Assembly: GCA_001604045.1 (NCBI GenBank)
Contig: LVAN01000003.1
Location: 127,765 to 182,501 of the forward strand
DNA from: Clostridiales bacterium Firm_08
GTDB taxonomy: Bacteria; Bacillota; Clostridia; Oscillospirales; QAKW01
DNA length: 54,737 nt
Direction of reading: 5' to 3'
Part shown: positions 26,254 to 35,741 of the stretch, one piece after another
Position numbering within the stretch: position 1 is the first letter of the stretch
Layout: each line of letters starts with the position of its first letter
Made by a program: the position numbers and the translations under genes
Notes under the pieces: generated by a model
Seen by the model: the letters and a program-made list of their open reading frames with translations, nothing else
What the model was told of the DNA's origin: nothing
Databases searched by the model: none

Positions 26254-27284
26254 GAGTATTGAAAAAAAGGATCGCGGCGGTCATTTGCCTTATATTCATC
26301 GTTTGTCCCATGCTTTGCGGCTGCGCGAGGATCCGGGAACTGCGCCGCCCGCTGGCGGACCACCTTGAAAATTTTGAGACGGATTTCACGATGTTCGGAG
26401 ACGTGGAAAAACAACTCTCCAAACTCTATGAGACTTCGCCGCAGTGGCAGGTGTTTCTGGACAAGATCACCTATGAGAACGAGTTTGTGTTCGGCAGTCG
26501 GGTGGAGATCAAATACGTTGACACCGATATCGCTTATAATGATGTAGAGATCGCGGCGAAAGATGAGGAGATCCTGCCCTGCCTTTCGCGGCAGATGAGA
26601 AAATGCCTCAAATCGGGCGCCATCGTCGTGACGGACAGCCGCAACAGCGAGCCGGACATTTCCGGGATCTGTGACAAACTGCAGCAGGACGAATATCTTA
26701 CCATGATGGGCTTTTACAGTATGGAATGTTCTTTCCATTCCAATTCCGTCACTGAGGATCTGATCATCAAATACCGCTGTGAATACAGCCAGCCGACGGA
26801 ACAGCTGCTGCAATACCGCCGGGAGATCGGGGACGCGGTCACGGAACTCTCCGGTTCTCTCTGGACCAAAGAGGACAGCGATTATGACCGCGTCAAAGCC
26901 ATTCACGATCATATCATCGATCATACGCAGTACAACACAGGCAAGGCGGATGATATGGGAGACCACACGCCGTACGGCGTGTTCGTGCTGGGACGCTCGG
27001 TGTGCGAGGGATATACGCTCGCCGCGAAACTGCTGCTGGATGAGGCGGGCATCGAGAACCTCCTTGTGGAGGGCAGCGGACGGGGCGAGAACCATATCTG
27101 GAATATGGTGAAACTTGATGATAAATACTATCACCTGGACGTGACGTGGGATGATCCTGTTGACGAGCGCGGCGGTAAAGAGTATAAGGAATATGATTAT
27201 TTTCTTGTATCCGACGAGGTGATGAAAAAAGATCATCAGTGGGACGGGGACGATGTCCCCGCCGCGCCGGAAAACTATGAATAA
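26250..27284 (+). CDS. Transglutaminase-like lipoprotein
   Basis: A 344-residue exported lipoprotein: N-terminal signal with lipobox LCGC (Cys near residue 29), a helical spacer region, and a transglutaminase-like domain in the C-terminal half. The catalytic triad is visible: Cys in GRSVCEGYTLA, His in ENHIWNMV and Asp in HLDVTWDDP. Such bacterial domains act as peptidases or peptide crosslinkers at the cell surface. The start overlaps the CYTH stop by four bases; why the two are coupled is unclear. A bidirectional terminator follows immediately. Confidence 0.87.
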   Translation: MRVLKKRIAAVICLIFIVCPMLCGCARIRELRRPLADHLENFETDFTMFGDVEKQLSKLYETSPQWQVFLDKITYENEFVFGSRVEIKYVDTDIAYNDVEIAAKDEEILPCLSRQMRKCLKSGAIVVTDSRNSEPDISGICDKLQQDEYLTMMGFYSMECSFHSNSVTEDLIIKYRCEYSQPTEQLLQYRREIGDAVTELSGSLWTKEDSDYDRVKAIHDHIIDHTQYNTGKADDMGDHTPYGVFVLGRSVCEGYTLAAKLLLDEAGIENLLVEGSGRGENHIWNMVKLDDKYYHLDVTWDDPVDERGGKEYKEYDYFLVSDEVMKKDHQWDGDDVPAAPENYE

Positions 27285-27315
27285 AAAAAGGTCGTGTGGC
27301 ACACGACCTTTTTTA
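27283..27315. terminator. Bidirectional terminator
   Basis: AAAAAAAGGTCGTGT, loop GGC, and ACACGACCTTTTTT form a perfect stem between the convergent transglutaminase and MgtC-like genes. Confidence 0.9.
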
Positions 27316-27316
27316 T

Positions 27317-28027
27317 TCACAATTCCTCCGCGCTGATGATACCCTTGGTGCGGGAGATCTCGGTGAGCAGTTCCTCATGCCCGCCGCGCTTGTTGCGCTG
27401 CAGGGAAAAGATGACGGTGGACTCTGTCGATGTTTTGGCGCCGTTTTTGGCGATCTCAAGCGACAAAACCGTTACATCGTTTGCCTTGAAAACGCCGATC
27501 AGACGGTCAAGGCATTCGGGATCCCGGTATTCCACCAGCACGTTCATCGCTTTGGAATTGGCGAGGATCCTATACTCGATACGGGAAAAGCCGACTTCCG
27601 CCAGCACGATGAGCAGTGTCGCGATGACCGCCGCCTCGTAGTATCCGGCGCCCGCCGCCAGCCCGATGATGGCGCTGGTCCAAAGTCCCGCCGCGGTGGT
27701 CAGGCCCTTGACCTGGCGCTGTTTGGTCACGATGATGGTGCCCGCGCCGATAAAACCGATGCCCGCGATGACCTGCGCGCCAAGTCTGGCGATATCGGTG
27801 AACAGGTGCAGATTGAGATATAAAAACTGGCTGGTCATCGTCGTCATCGCCGCGCCGAGACAGATGAGGATATGGGTGCGAAAACCGGCGGGACGGCGTT
27901 TATGTTCCCGTTCCACGCCGATCAGCCCGCCGCAGACGACAGCGACCGTCGCCCGCAGGATGACAGACCAGAAAATCAGTCCTTTCGCGGCTTCTACCGC
28001 GCGAAGGGGGTCAAACAGATGAAGCAT
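27317..28027 (-). CDS. MgtC/SapB-family membrane protein (second of a tandem pair)
   Basis: The 236-residue protein has four to five membrane helices in the first 150 residues with the MgtC motifs GGLIGVEREHKRRPAGFRTHIL, GIGFIGAGTII and GLTTAAGLWTSAIIGLAAGAGY, then a cytosolic ACT-like C-terminal domain (about 160-236). MgtC proteins help cells survive low magnesium and modulate ATP synthase or membrane potential in studied species; plain magnesium transport is not shown. AAAGGAGG lies well placed before the ATG. It is 16 bases downstream of its paralogue. Confidence 0.87.
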   Translation of the reverse strand: MLHLFDPLRAVEAAKGLIFWSVILRATVAVVCGGLIGVEREHKRRPAGFRTHILICLGAAMTTMTSQFLYLNLHLFTDIARLGAQVIAGIGFIGAGTIIVTKQRQVKGLTTAAGLWTSAIIGLAAGAGYYEAAVIATLLIVLAEVGFSRIEYRILANSKAMNVLVEYRDPECLDRLIGVFKANDVTVLSLEIAKNGAKTSTESTVIFSLQRNKRGGHEELLTEISRTKGIISAEEL

Positions 28028-28043
28028 TCTTGGGGCACCTCCT

Positions 28044-28760
28044 TTATATCTCTTCGACGGTCAGCACACCGTTCATCGCCGCGAGTTTTGCGACGATGAT
28101 ATGGTGATTGACACCGGACGGCAGTTGGACCGAAAAGACGGCGCTGCGCGTGATGAGCGTTCCCGCGCTCGCTTTGCTGATGTCCACACTGTATATCCGC
28201 ACGCCCAGCGACTTGATGCCGGAGATCACGCCGGGCAGTGAGTCGGAATGATCGTATTCCAGATAAAAATCCATATTGCGCGTATGGGAGATGACCAGCG
28301 CGCCGAGATGGTTGAACACGAAAAAGGTCAGAAGGATATATATGAAGCCGACCGCCGCCGCCTCGTAAAAGCCCGCGCCGATGGCGAGTCCTACACAGGC
28401 GCTTGCCCAAAGTCCCGCCGCGGTGGTCAGCCCTTTGACTTCCTGACGGCCCGTCACGATGATGGTGCCCGCGCCGAGAAAGCCGATGCCGTTGATGACC
28501 TGCGCGCCGAACCGTGAAACGTCGGTGCGGATGCCGATCATCTCGGCGATATGGTTCCAGTCGGTGTGGAGCAGGACGGATTCGTACTGGCTGATGATGA
28601 TGCTGAGCGCCGCGCCGATACAGACGATCATATAGGTGCGGCTGCCCGCCGGGCGGTGCTTCTGACCGCGTTCGATGCCGATCAATCCGCCGAACGCCGC
28701 CGCCAGCACCAGTCGCAGGACCATCGAGCCAAAGGTAAGTTCACGTAAAACGCCTAACAT
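28044..28760 (-). CDS. MgtC/SapB-family membrane protein (first of a tandem pair)
   Basis: A 238-residue paralogue of the next gene, with GGLIGIERGQKHRPAGSRTYMI, GIGFLGAGTIIVTGRQEVKG and GLWASACVGLAIGAGF in the membrane part and a C-terminal ACT-like domain. The two copies are recognisably similar along the whole length, so they probably arose by an old duplication and may form hetero-oligomers. No magnesium (M-box) riboswitch is visible in the 140-base upstream gap. Confidence 0.87.
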   Translation of the reverse strand: MLGVLRELTFGSMVLRLVLAAAFGGLIGIERGQKHRPAGSRTYMIVCIGAALSIIISQYESVLLHTDWNHIAEMIGIRTDVSRFGAQVINGIGFLGAGTIIVTGRQEVKGLTTAAGLWASACVGLAIGAGFYEAAAVGFIYILLTFFVFNHLGALVISHTRNMDFYLEYDHSDSLPGVISGIKSLGVRIYSVDISKASAGTLITRSAVFSVQLPSGVNHHIIVAKLAAMNGVLTVEEI

Positions 28761-28794
28761 TGCACGGGTTCCTTTCCCATAAGATAATTTATAT

Positions 28795-28822
28795 ATTATA
28801 TACCATATCGCGGGAAAAGCAA
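28795..28822 (-). promoter_or_regulatory. Promoter of the tandem MgtC-like genes
   Basis: On the minus strand TTGCTT (28822-28817) and TATAAT (28800-28795) are 16 bases apart; the region around the -10 box is A/T-rich. The -35 match is moderate. Confidence 0.45.
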
Positions 28823-28900
28823 GCCCTTCCCGGATTTTTCGTTGCTTTACACAAAAATCAATGTTCGAATTTATGCAATATGACGTAGAAACGCGATGTC

Positions 28901-30361
28901 TTATTTATTGCTTTCCCTGTGGTAGGTCCGCATCAGCGCGTGGAGTTTGTCCGCCGGCGCGCCGGCGAGTTCACGCTCCGTCATCCGCCACTTCCAGTTG
29001 CCGGCGGGCACGCCGGGCGTGTTCATCCGACAGGAGCCGTCCTTGCCAAGGATGTCCTGCATCGTCAGCACCGCGGTGTCCGCGGGCGAGACGAGCGCTG
29101 TTTTGATGACGCCCCAGACGTATCCTTCGGCGTCGTTCAGCCGCATAAAGTCCACGGCGTACGCCTTATCCTCCGGCGAGAGCGACGCCAGCCACCCCAG
29201 CACGGTGTCATTGTCGTGCGTGCCGGTGTACATCACGGCGTTGTGCGGGCAGAGATAAGGCAGATAAAAACTCTCATCGTTGTGGTCGAACGCGAACTGC
29301 AGCACTTTCATCCCGGGATAGCCGCTCTTTTCGAGCATTTCCCGCACCTCCTCGGTCACGATGCCGAGATCCTCCGCGATGATATCGAATTTTCCGCCCC
29401 GCTCCTTGAGCCGCGCGAAAAAGGCGTCTCCGGGTCCTTTTTCCCAGTGTCCGTCCCGCGCGGTCGGCGCGGCGGCGTCAATGACGAAAAAACTTTCGAA
29501 CCCGCGGAAATGGTCGATGCGGATGCGGTCGAACAGCGTGCCCTGATGACAGAGACGGCGATGCCACCACTCATAGTCGCTTTGCCGCAGGGCGTCCCAG
29601 TCGTACAGCGGGTTGCCCCAGCGCTGACCGTCTGGCGCGAACCCGTCGGGCGGACAGCCCGCGACGGCGGCGGGACGGTGCTCGTCGTTCAGACGGAACA
29701 CTTCGGGATGCGCCCAGACGTCGCTGCTGTCAGCGGACGCGTAGATGGGCAGATCGCCGATCAGCAGTACGCCTTGTTCGTGAGCGTATCGCCTCAGCGC
29801 GTCGAACTGTTTATAGAAAAAGTACTGCTGCATTTTATAGAACCCGGCGCCCTCGACGCCGCGTATGTCTCCGCGGACGCGGAACTCTTTCGGGAAATCA
29901 TCCCGACTGCCGCCGAAACGGTCTTTGAGCGCCATAAAATCAGCGTACTGTTCCAGCCAGAACGCGTGATCCTCACAGAAATCCTCGAAATCTCCCGGCT
30001 CACTGCGGGAAAATCGCTCATAGACCTTTTCGAACACCTTCCGGCGGCCCTGCCAGATCGCGCCATAGTCGACGCGCGCGGGATCATCGCCCCAGAACGG
30101 CGCCGCCGCTTCCTGCGCCGTCAGCCAGCCCCCTTCGATCAGCGTGTCGAGATCGATAAAGTAGGGATTTCCCGCGAAGGAGGAAAAAGACTGGTAAGGG
30201 CTGTCGCCGTATCCCGTCGGTCCGACGGGCAGCATCTGCCACCAGCGGACCCCCGCTTTTTTCAAAAAATCAACGAATTGTCTCGCGCTTTTCCCCAGCG
30301 TGCCGATGCCGTAGGGCGAGGGCAGGGAGGAGATGTGCAGTAAAACACCGGCGTTTCTCAT
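28901..30361 (-). CDS. malQ: 4-alpha-glucanotransferase (amylomaltase)
   Basis: The 486-residue GH77 enzyme transfers alpha-1,4-glucan segments in maltodextrin or glycogen metabolism. Signatures include the start RNAGVLLHISSLPSPYGIG, the nucleophile region RIDHFRGFESF, the acid/base region AEDLGIVTEEV and YTGTHDNDTVLGW. There is no signal peptide, so it is cytosolic. ATG 30361 follows AAAGGAG; a longer in-frame start at 30394 would run through the palindrome. No other glycogen gene is nearby. Confidence 0.92.
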   Translation of the reverse strand: MRNAGVLLHISSLPSPYGIGTLGKSARQFVDFLKKAGVRWWQMLPVGPTGYGDSPYQSFSSFAGNPYFIDLDTLIEGGWLTAQEAAAPFWGDDPARVDYGAIWQGRRKVFEKVYERFSRSEPGDFEDFCEDHAFWLEQYADFMALKDRFGGSRDDFPKEFRVRGDIRGVEGAGFYKMQQYFFYKQFDALRRYAHEQGVLLIGDLPIYASADSSDVWAHPEVFRLNDEHRPAAVAGCPPDGFAPDGQRWGNPLYDWDALRQSDYEWWHRRLCHQGTLFDRIRIDHFRGFESFFVIDAAAPTARDGHWEKGPGDAFFARLKERGGKFDIIAEDLGIVTEEVREMLEKSGYPGMKVLQFAFDHNDESFYLPYLCPHNAVMYTGTHDNDTVLGWLASLSPEDKAYAVDFMRLNDAEGYVWGVIKTALVSPADTAVLTMQDILGKDGSCRMNTPGVPAGNWKWRMTERELAGAPADKLHALMRTYHRESNK

Positions 30362-30380
30362 AACTTTCTCCTTTAAAAAC

Positions 30381-30424
30381 AATGTGCTACACATCAGTGT
30401 AGCACATTATCGTTGAAATTACAA
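30381..30424 (-). promoter_or_regulatory. Palindrome overlapping the malQ promoter; also possible terminator
   Basis: A perfect 12-bp inverted repeat, AATGTGCTACAC and GTGTAGCACATT with a four-base centre, covers 30381-30408. On the minus strand TTGTAA (30424-30419), 17 bases, and TACACT (30401-30396) form a promoter whose -10 box lies inside the palindrome. The same hairpin is followed by GTTTTT, so it could also terminate the SLH gene transcript. Confidence 0.55.
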
Positions 30425-30431
30425 GGTGTTC

Positions 30432-31763
30432 TTATTCATCCTCATAGATCGCCCAAAAGAAGATCTCGTCGGTTTCTTCGTCATATCCGATCTCCAGGTA
30501 ATTCTCTACGAAACCTTTGAGCATCTGCGCGACTTCGGCGCGGCTCGCGGCTTTTTTCGGATAGAACTTTCCGTCGGTCGATCCGCTGACGATGCCCGCC
30601 ACCTGCATCAGGGCGACGTCCGCCTTCGCCCATTTTGAAATATCCTGTTCGTCTTTGAACTTCACGGCTTTGTTGATCTCTTTCAGCGTGACGCCGAGAT
30701 AGTCGACAAATTCCGTCAGCACTCTGCAGATCTGTTCTCTCGTGATGGGGTCGTTGGGCATAAATTTTCCGTCGGATCCGACTACGATCTCGCATTCGCT
30801 CGCCCAGGCGACGGCGCCGGTATACCATTGCCCGGTCGGCACGTCGGAAAAGACGGTGGGCTGCGAGTTGTCAACGGGAATACCCGCTATGCGGGACAGG
30901 ACGCTTACGAACATCGCGCGGGTCATCTGCGTCTCCGGCTCGAAGGTGGTTTTGGACGTGCCCTCGAACAGGCGGTAGAGTTTGGCAAAACTCACGGCGT
31001 CATAGTACCACGCCTTTTCCGAAACATCGGTGAACTGCGCCGCCGGCTTTACGATCTTGAAGGTGACGGTCAGCGTTCCGGTGTAATCGCCGATCCCGGT
31101 GATGGTCAGCGTGGCGGTGCCGAGTTCGGTGTTGTTTTCATATTCGACGGTATAGTCCGTTCCCTGTTTCAGCGCACCGTCAAACAAAAAGGCAACGGTA
31201 TGGGGCAGTTCCACCGGTTTTCCGGTGTATCTGGCGAAGGGATAACAGGACACTTCGCCGCCCTCTTCCAGGTCGCGCGGGCCTACGTACTCAAGCACGG
31301 CATTCACCAGGATACCCTTGGAGGTATCCAGCACGACGATCAGAAAATGGAAGCCGTCCGTCGGCTGCCACACGAAAGTTCCGGTCGCGGCGTCATCATA
31401 CAACAGCGCGACTTCCAGTTCATCGGCGGCTTCTTCGTCCAGTTCCAACATTTCTTCCAGCGTCAGCTGGACTTCATAGACCGCCGCTTTGTCCTCATCG
31501 GTCAGCTCGATATCCGTGAACGGCTTGACCTCGCCGTACAGACCGGCTTCGAACTGGATGTTCAGCGTCGCGCCGCTCGGGATCTTTGTGCTGGGATCAA
31601 GATACTGATCCTCGCCGAATTTCAGGTAGACCGCGCCGTTCGCGACCTCGCTATCCTCCGGCAGGATGTCCGCCAGTTTGGTGGCGGCGGCGGAAAACGC
31701 CCCGCCTATCATAGTCAGACAAAGCGCGAGCGCCGCCAAAAGGCTGATCGTTTTTCTTTTCAT
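30432..31763 (-). CDS. Secreted protein with three SLH domains
   Basis: A 443-residue exported protein. The signal peptide spans about residues 1-28. Residues about 35-200 form an Ig/cohesin-like region of unknown ligand, followed by an Ig-like repeat (DYTVEYENNTELGTATLTITG). The C-terminal half carries three SLH repeats (FTDVSEKAWYYDAVSFA, FSDVPTGQWYTGAVAWA, FKDEQDISKWAKADVALM), which bind pyruvylated wall polysaccharide and keep it on the cell surface. ATG 31763 follows AAAGGAG. It is probably transcribed alone from a TTTACT-17-TATAAT promoter. Confidence 0.87.
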   Translation of the reverse strand: MKRKTISLLAALALCLTMIGGAFSAAATKLADILPEDSEVANGAVYLKFGEDQYLDPSTKIPSGATLNIQFEAGLYGEVKPFTDIELTDEDKAAVYEVQLTLEEMLELDEEAADELEVALLYDDAATGTFVWQPTDGFHFLIVVLDTSKGILVNAVLEYVGPRDLEEGGEVSCYPFARYTGKPVELPHTVAFLFDGALKQGTDYTVEYENNTELGTATLTITGIGDYTGTLTVTFKIVKPAAQFTDVSEKAWYYDAVSFAKLYRLFEGTSKTTFEPETQMTRAMFVSVLSRIAGIPVDNSQPTVFSDVPTGQWYTGAVAWASECEIVVGSDGKFMPNDPITREQICRVLTEFVDYLGVTLKEINKAVKFKDEQDISKWAKADVALMQVAGIVSGSTDGKFYPKKAASRAEVAQMLKGFVENYLEIGYDEETDEIFFWAIYEDE

Positions 31764-31813
31764 GGTCAATACTCCTTTCAAACAAATAACTTTATTATGG
31801 GTTTATATAAGAA

Positions 31814-31842
31814 ATTATAGCATTGATTTAATGAAAAGTAAA
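31814..31842 (-). promoter_or_regulatory. Promoter of the SLH-domain gene
   Basis: On the minus strand TTTACT (31842-31837) and TATAAT (31819-31814) are 17 bases apart, inside a very A/T-rich intergenic stretch. Confidence 0.55.
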
Positions 31843-31859
31843 GTGTTAATTTTAATTAA

Positions 31860-32669
31860 TTATTTTTTGTCCCGAAAACCTTCTTTTTCCAAAAACTGAC
31901 GGCAGGGGAGCAGAAAATCCGTCTGGATGATATCAAAGCCGCGGCGCGCGAGCCAGCCCCAGCCTTTTTCCTCATCCTCCACCATGGAAATATCGTCGTT
32001 ATGACCGCCCGCCAACACTTTCTTATAATCGTAGACCAGCGCGTTGACCCAGACGCTGCGCCCCGCGGCGTGCATTCCGTCAAGGTACTTGTCTCCCGCC
32101 ACCGGCGCGTCGTCTTTTTTGAACAGCACCTCGGTGCCGATCCAGTTGATCTTTTTGCCGCGGATCATCTCCGCTGTCTTATCCTCCTCCGACGCCACGC
32201 TCATAAAGGGAAGATCCGGCGCGTATCTCGCCACGTCGTCCAGCCGGTCCTCCCGCAGCGAGCATTTGATGATGACCTCGTCCTCCATCCCCAGCGCCCG
32301 GACCATATCGGCGATGGCGGCGGGGTTGCGCCAGAATTTATCAAGATTTACGACGCATTTTCCCTTCAGAAGTTTCAGCGCGTCCTCCAGACGCACCAGC
32401 GTCTGATCGGTCGGCGCGAGATCGCAGTTGGATAAATTGAAGCGTTCCGCCATATCCGCCGGATACAGACGAATGGAGTCGTTCATCCGCAGGTGTACCG
32501 GCTCCATGCCGGGATGCTGGATGAACAGCACGCCGTCCGCGCTGTTCTCCACGTCAAGTTCGACGATATCCGCCTGCTGCCGCAGGGCGATGGTGAACGC
32601 CTGCAGGGAATTGCAGGGGATATTGGCGCCGGCGACGCCTCTGTGCGCCGCGAGTTTCACGTATCTCAT
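31860..32669 (-). CDS. Glycerophosphodiester phosphodiesterase-family protein
   Basis: The 269-residue TIM-barrel protein has the N-terminal AAHRGV and the metal-binding VELDVENSADG followed by IQHPG, as in GDPD enzymes that split glycerophosphodiesters into glycerol 3-phosphate and an alcohol. Two deviations are visible: the common PENT motif is PCNS, and the usual Glu of the later E-x-K motif appears as Asp in VVNLDKFW. It has no signal peptide. The substrate is therefore uncertain. It has its own TTGTAA-17-TAAGAT promoter directly after the pckA terminator. Confidence 0.8.
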   Translation of the reverse strand: MRYVKLAAHRGVAGANIPCNSLQAFTIALRQQADIVELDVENSADGVLFIQHPGMEPVHLRMNDSIRLYPADMAERFNLSNCDLAPTDQTLVRLEDALKLLKGKCVVNLDKFWRNPAAIADMVRALGMEDEVIIKCSLREDRLDDVARYAPDLPFMSVASEEDKTAEMIRGKKINWIGTEVLFKKDDAPVAGDKYLDGMHAAGRSVWVNALVYDYKKVLAGGHNDDISMVEDEEKGWGWLARRGFDIIQTDFLLPCRQFLEKEGFRDKK

Positions 32670-32698
32670 TTTCCGTTCCTCTTTCCTTCGTTTTTTTC

Positions 32699-32727
32699 AT
32701 CTTATCATACCCCTTGCGGATTTACAA
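32699..32727 (-). promoter_or_regulatory. Promoter of the GDPD-family gene
   Basis: On the minus strand TTGTAA (32727-32722) and TAAGAT (32704-32699) are separated by 17 bases. It begins about nine bases beyond the pckA terminator. Confidence 0.5.
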
Positions 32728-32735
32728 GCGGAATA

Positions 32736-32771
32736 TAAAAAAGGGGGCGCCGCCAATCATTGGCAACGCCC
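32736..32771 (-). terminator. Terminator of pckA
   Basis: On the minus strand GGGCGTTGCCAA pairs with TTGGCGGCGCCC (two G-T pairs, loop TGA), followed by CCTTTTTTAT. It lies 24 bases after the pckA stop. Confidence 0.8.
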
Positions 32772-32794
32772 TCTGCTGTTATTTGAATTTTTGA

Positions 32795-34360
<1,566 letters not shown>

Positions 34361-34400
34361 GATGATGTCCTCCTATTGAGATCCAATTTTTCACACTAAC

Positions 34401-34429
34401 ATTATACATCATAAAATTCCAAAAATCAA
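34401..34429 (-). promoter_or_regulatory. Promoter of pckA
   Basis: On the minus strand TTGATT (34429-34424) and TATAAT (34406-34401) are 17 bases apart. Farther upstream, CATTTTGG at about 34491 and CCAAAATG at about 34511-34518 form a spaced inverted repeat of unknown meaning. The rest of 34361-34682 contains no gene. Confidence 0.65.
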
Positions 34430-34566
34430 CATTTTGCCGTTTATTCTACGGATTTGTGAAAAAGCCGGGCTTTTCCGCGCCATTTTGGGCAATATCAACA
34501 ATATCGCGCCAAAATGAGACGGATTTGCGCGTCTTGCGTATTCTGTCTTTACTTTTTCGAAATAAT

Positions 34567-34643
34567 ATTGTAAAATACTCATAAGGCTATTGTAATTACG
34601 GATCGGTTTATTGTAAAATACATGGGAAACGATCGTAAAATAC
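34567..34643. repeat. Four-copy direct-repeat array upstream of the kinase-like gene
   Basis: ATTGTAAAATAC occurs at 34567-34578 and 34610-34621, with variants ATTGTAATTAC at 34589-34599 and ATCGTAAAATAC at 34632-34643. Starts are 22, 21 and 22 bases apart, about two turns of the helix, ending 39 bases before the start codon at 34683. This is the pattern of tandem regulator sites on one DNA face. Confidence 0.7.
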
Positions 34644-34682
34644 CGGCAAGGCGGGAATACTAAGGCGGAGAGGAGGCTCGAC

Positions 34683-35741
34683 ATGGACCGGATCATTTAT
34701 ACAAGGCGCTACGGCGGCAGTGATATCCCCGTCGTGGTTTTGAGCGAGACCTTTGCGCCCCGCTACTTCAATCCCGCCGCCGCGGCGGATTGTATGATCC
34801 CGATGCGTACGGATATCGCCGCCTGTATCGGCGGCGCGGACGTCACCGAGGCGTGCCGCACGGCGGCGCGGACGTTGCAGACGGATATCCGGGGGACCCT
34901 TGGCAGATGGTGGAAGCAGGAATTTGACATCCATGTGGAAAAATGCGGGCAGGACGTCGCCCTGCTTTTCCGGCAGATCGAGGACGCGACGCCTTATTCG
35001 GTGCGCGCGGTCATGCAGATGGCGTTCGGATACGACCATCTGATGGGACACGAGCTGCACAATATACTGACCGCCGCGGACGCGGCGTGCATCGCCGACC
35101 CGCGGGACGAGCGCGCGCGGTTGCTGCGGCGCGACGCACTGCGGGGCATACGGACGGCAAAATGTATGAGATTGCTTGGCAGGAAAGGAGTTTGCTGTCC
35201 CGTAGAGATGGCGAGTTTGACGGAACTGCTGTTCAGACCGCTGGCGGATCATATCAAACTGCGTTTCGGAAGGACGGTCTCGCTGGAGATCCCGCGGGGG
35301 ATGCACTGCGTCGTCAAAGCGGATCTTGAATGGTTCCGTACGACCTTTTATAATATGATACGGGACGCGCTTCATCACAGCGGCGCCGGAGACGATCCCC
35401 TCGTCATCACGCTGGAAAACAAACCGGACGGCTGCGCGCTGATCGTGCCGGGCTGTGATCCCGCGTTTTTCCAACTTGGATCGGAGCAGATCCTCGCGGG
35501 GCATTTGCCGATGGACGTGAACGGCGAGGTGCCGGGTCTGGACGCCTGCCGTCTGCTCGCGTACCGTATGCAGGGGGATCTGCGCTGCGTGGATCACCCG
35601 CAAAAGGGACCGTCGCTCGCCTACGTTGTGCCGTTTGCCTGCACAAGTCCTGTCGGCATTCCCCATATCCGGGCGGTCTTAGAGGAAAACATTTCCTCAC
35701 TTGAACTTGAATTTTCAATTTTGGAGGAGAGAACGTCATGA
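34683..35741 (+). CDS. Soluble histidine-kinase-like protein, degenerate ATPase domain
   Basis: I recognise only a general two-component-kinase shape in these 352 residues. Residues 1-100 resemble a PAS-type sensory region. A helical segment around 117-160 contains GHELHNIL (His123), like a kinase H-box (HEL). Residues about 175-325 look like a GHKL ATPase domain with an N-box-like FYNMIRDALHHS (Asn224), but the DxGxG nucleotide motif is not evident (GCALIVPGCDP instead). No membrane helix or receiver domain is present and no response regulator is adjacent. GAGAGGAGG precedes the ATG. It overlaps galE by four bases. Confidence 0.6.
   Translation: MDRIIYTRRYGGSDIPVVVLSETFAPRYFNPAAAADCMIPMRTDIAACIGGADVTEACRTAARTLQTDIRGTLGRWWKQEFDIHVEKCGQDVALLFRQIEDATPYSVRAVMQMAFGYDHLMGHELHNILTAADAACIADPRDERARLLRRDALRGIRTAKCMRLLGRKGVCCPVEMASLTELLFRPLADHIKLRFGRTVSLEIPRGMHCVVKADLEWFRTTFYNMIRDALHHSGAGDDPLVITLENKPDGCALIVPGCDPAFFQLGSEQILAGHLPMDVNGEVPGLDACRLLAYRMQGDLRCVDHPQKGPSLAYVVPFACTSPVGIPHIRAVLEENISSLELEFSILEERTS

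Noticed and set aside
28761-28900. Magnesium (M-box) riboswitch before the MgtC-like genes
   Set aside because: The gap is short and contains none of the conserved M-box segments; only a moderate promoter is visible.
28919-30343. Long plus-strand open frame opposite malQ
   Set aside because: Composition is shadow-like and malQ has clear GH77 motifs and a ribosome site on the minus strand.
34567-34643. CRISPR array
   Set aside because: Units are only 11-12 bases with gaps of about 10 and no cas genes are near; the spacing fits regulator sites instead.
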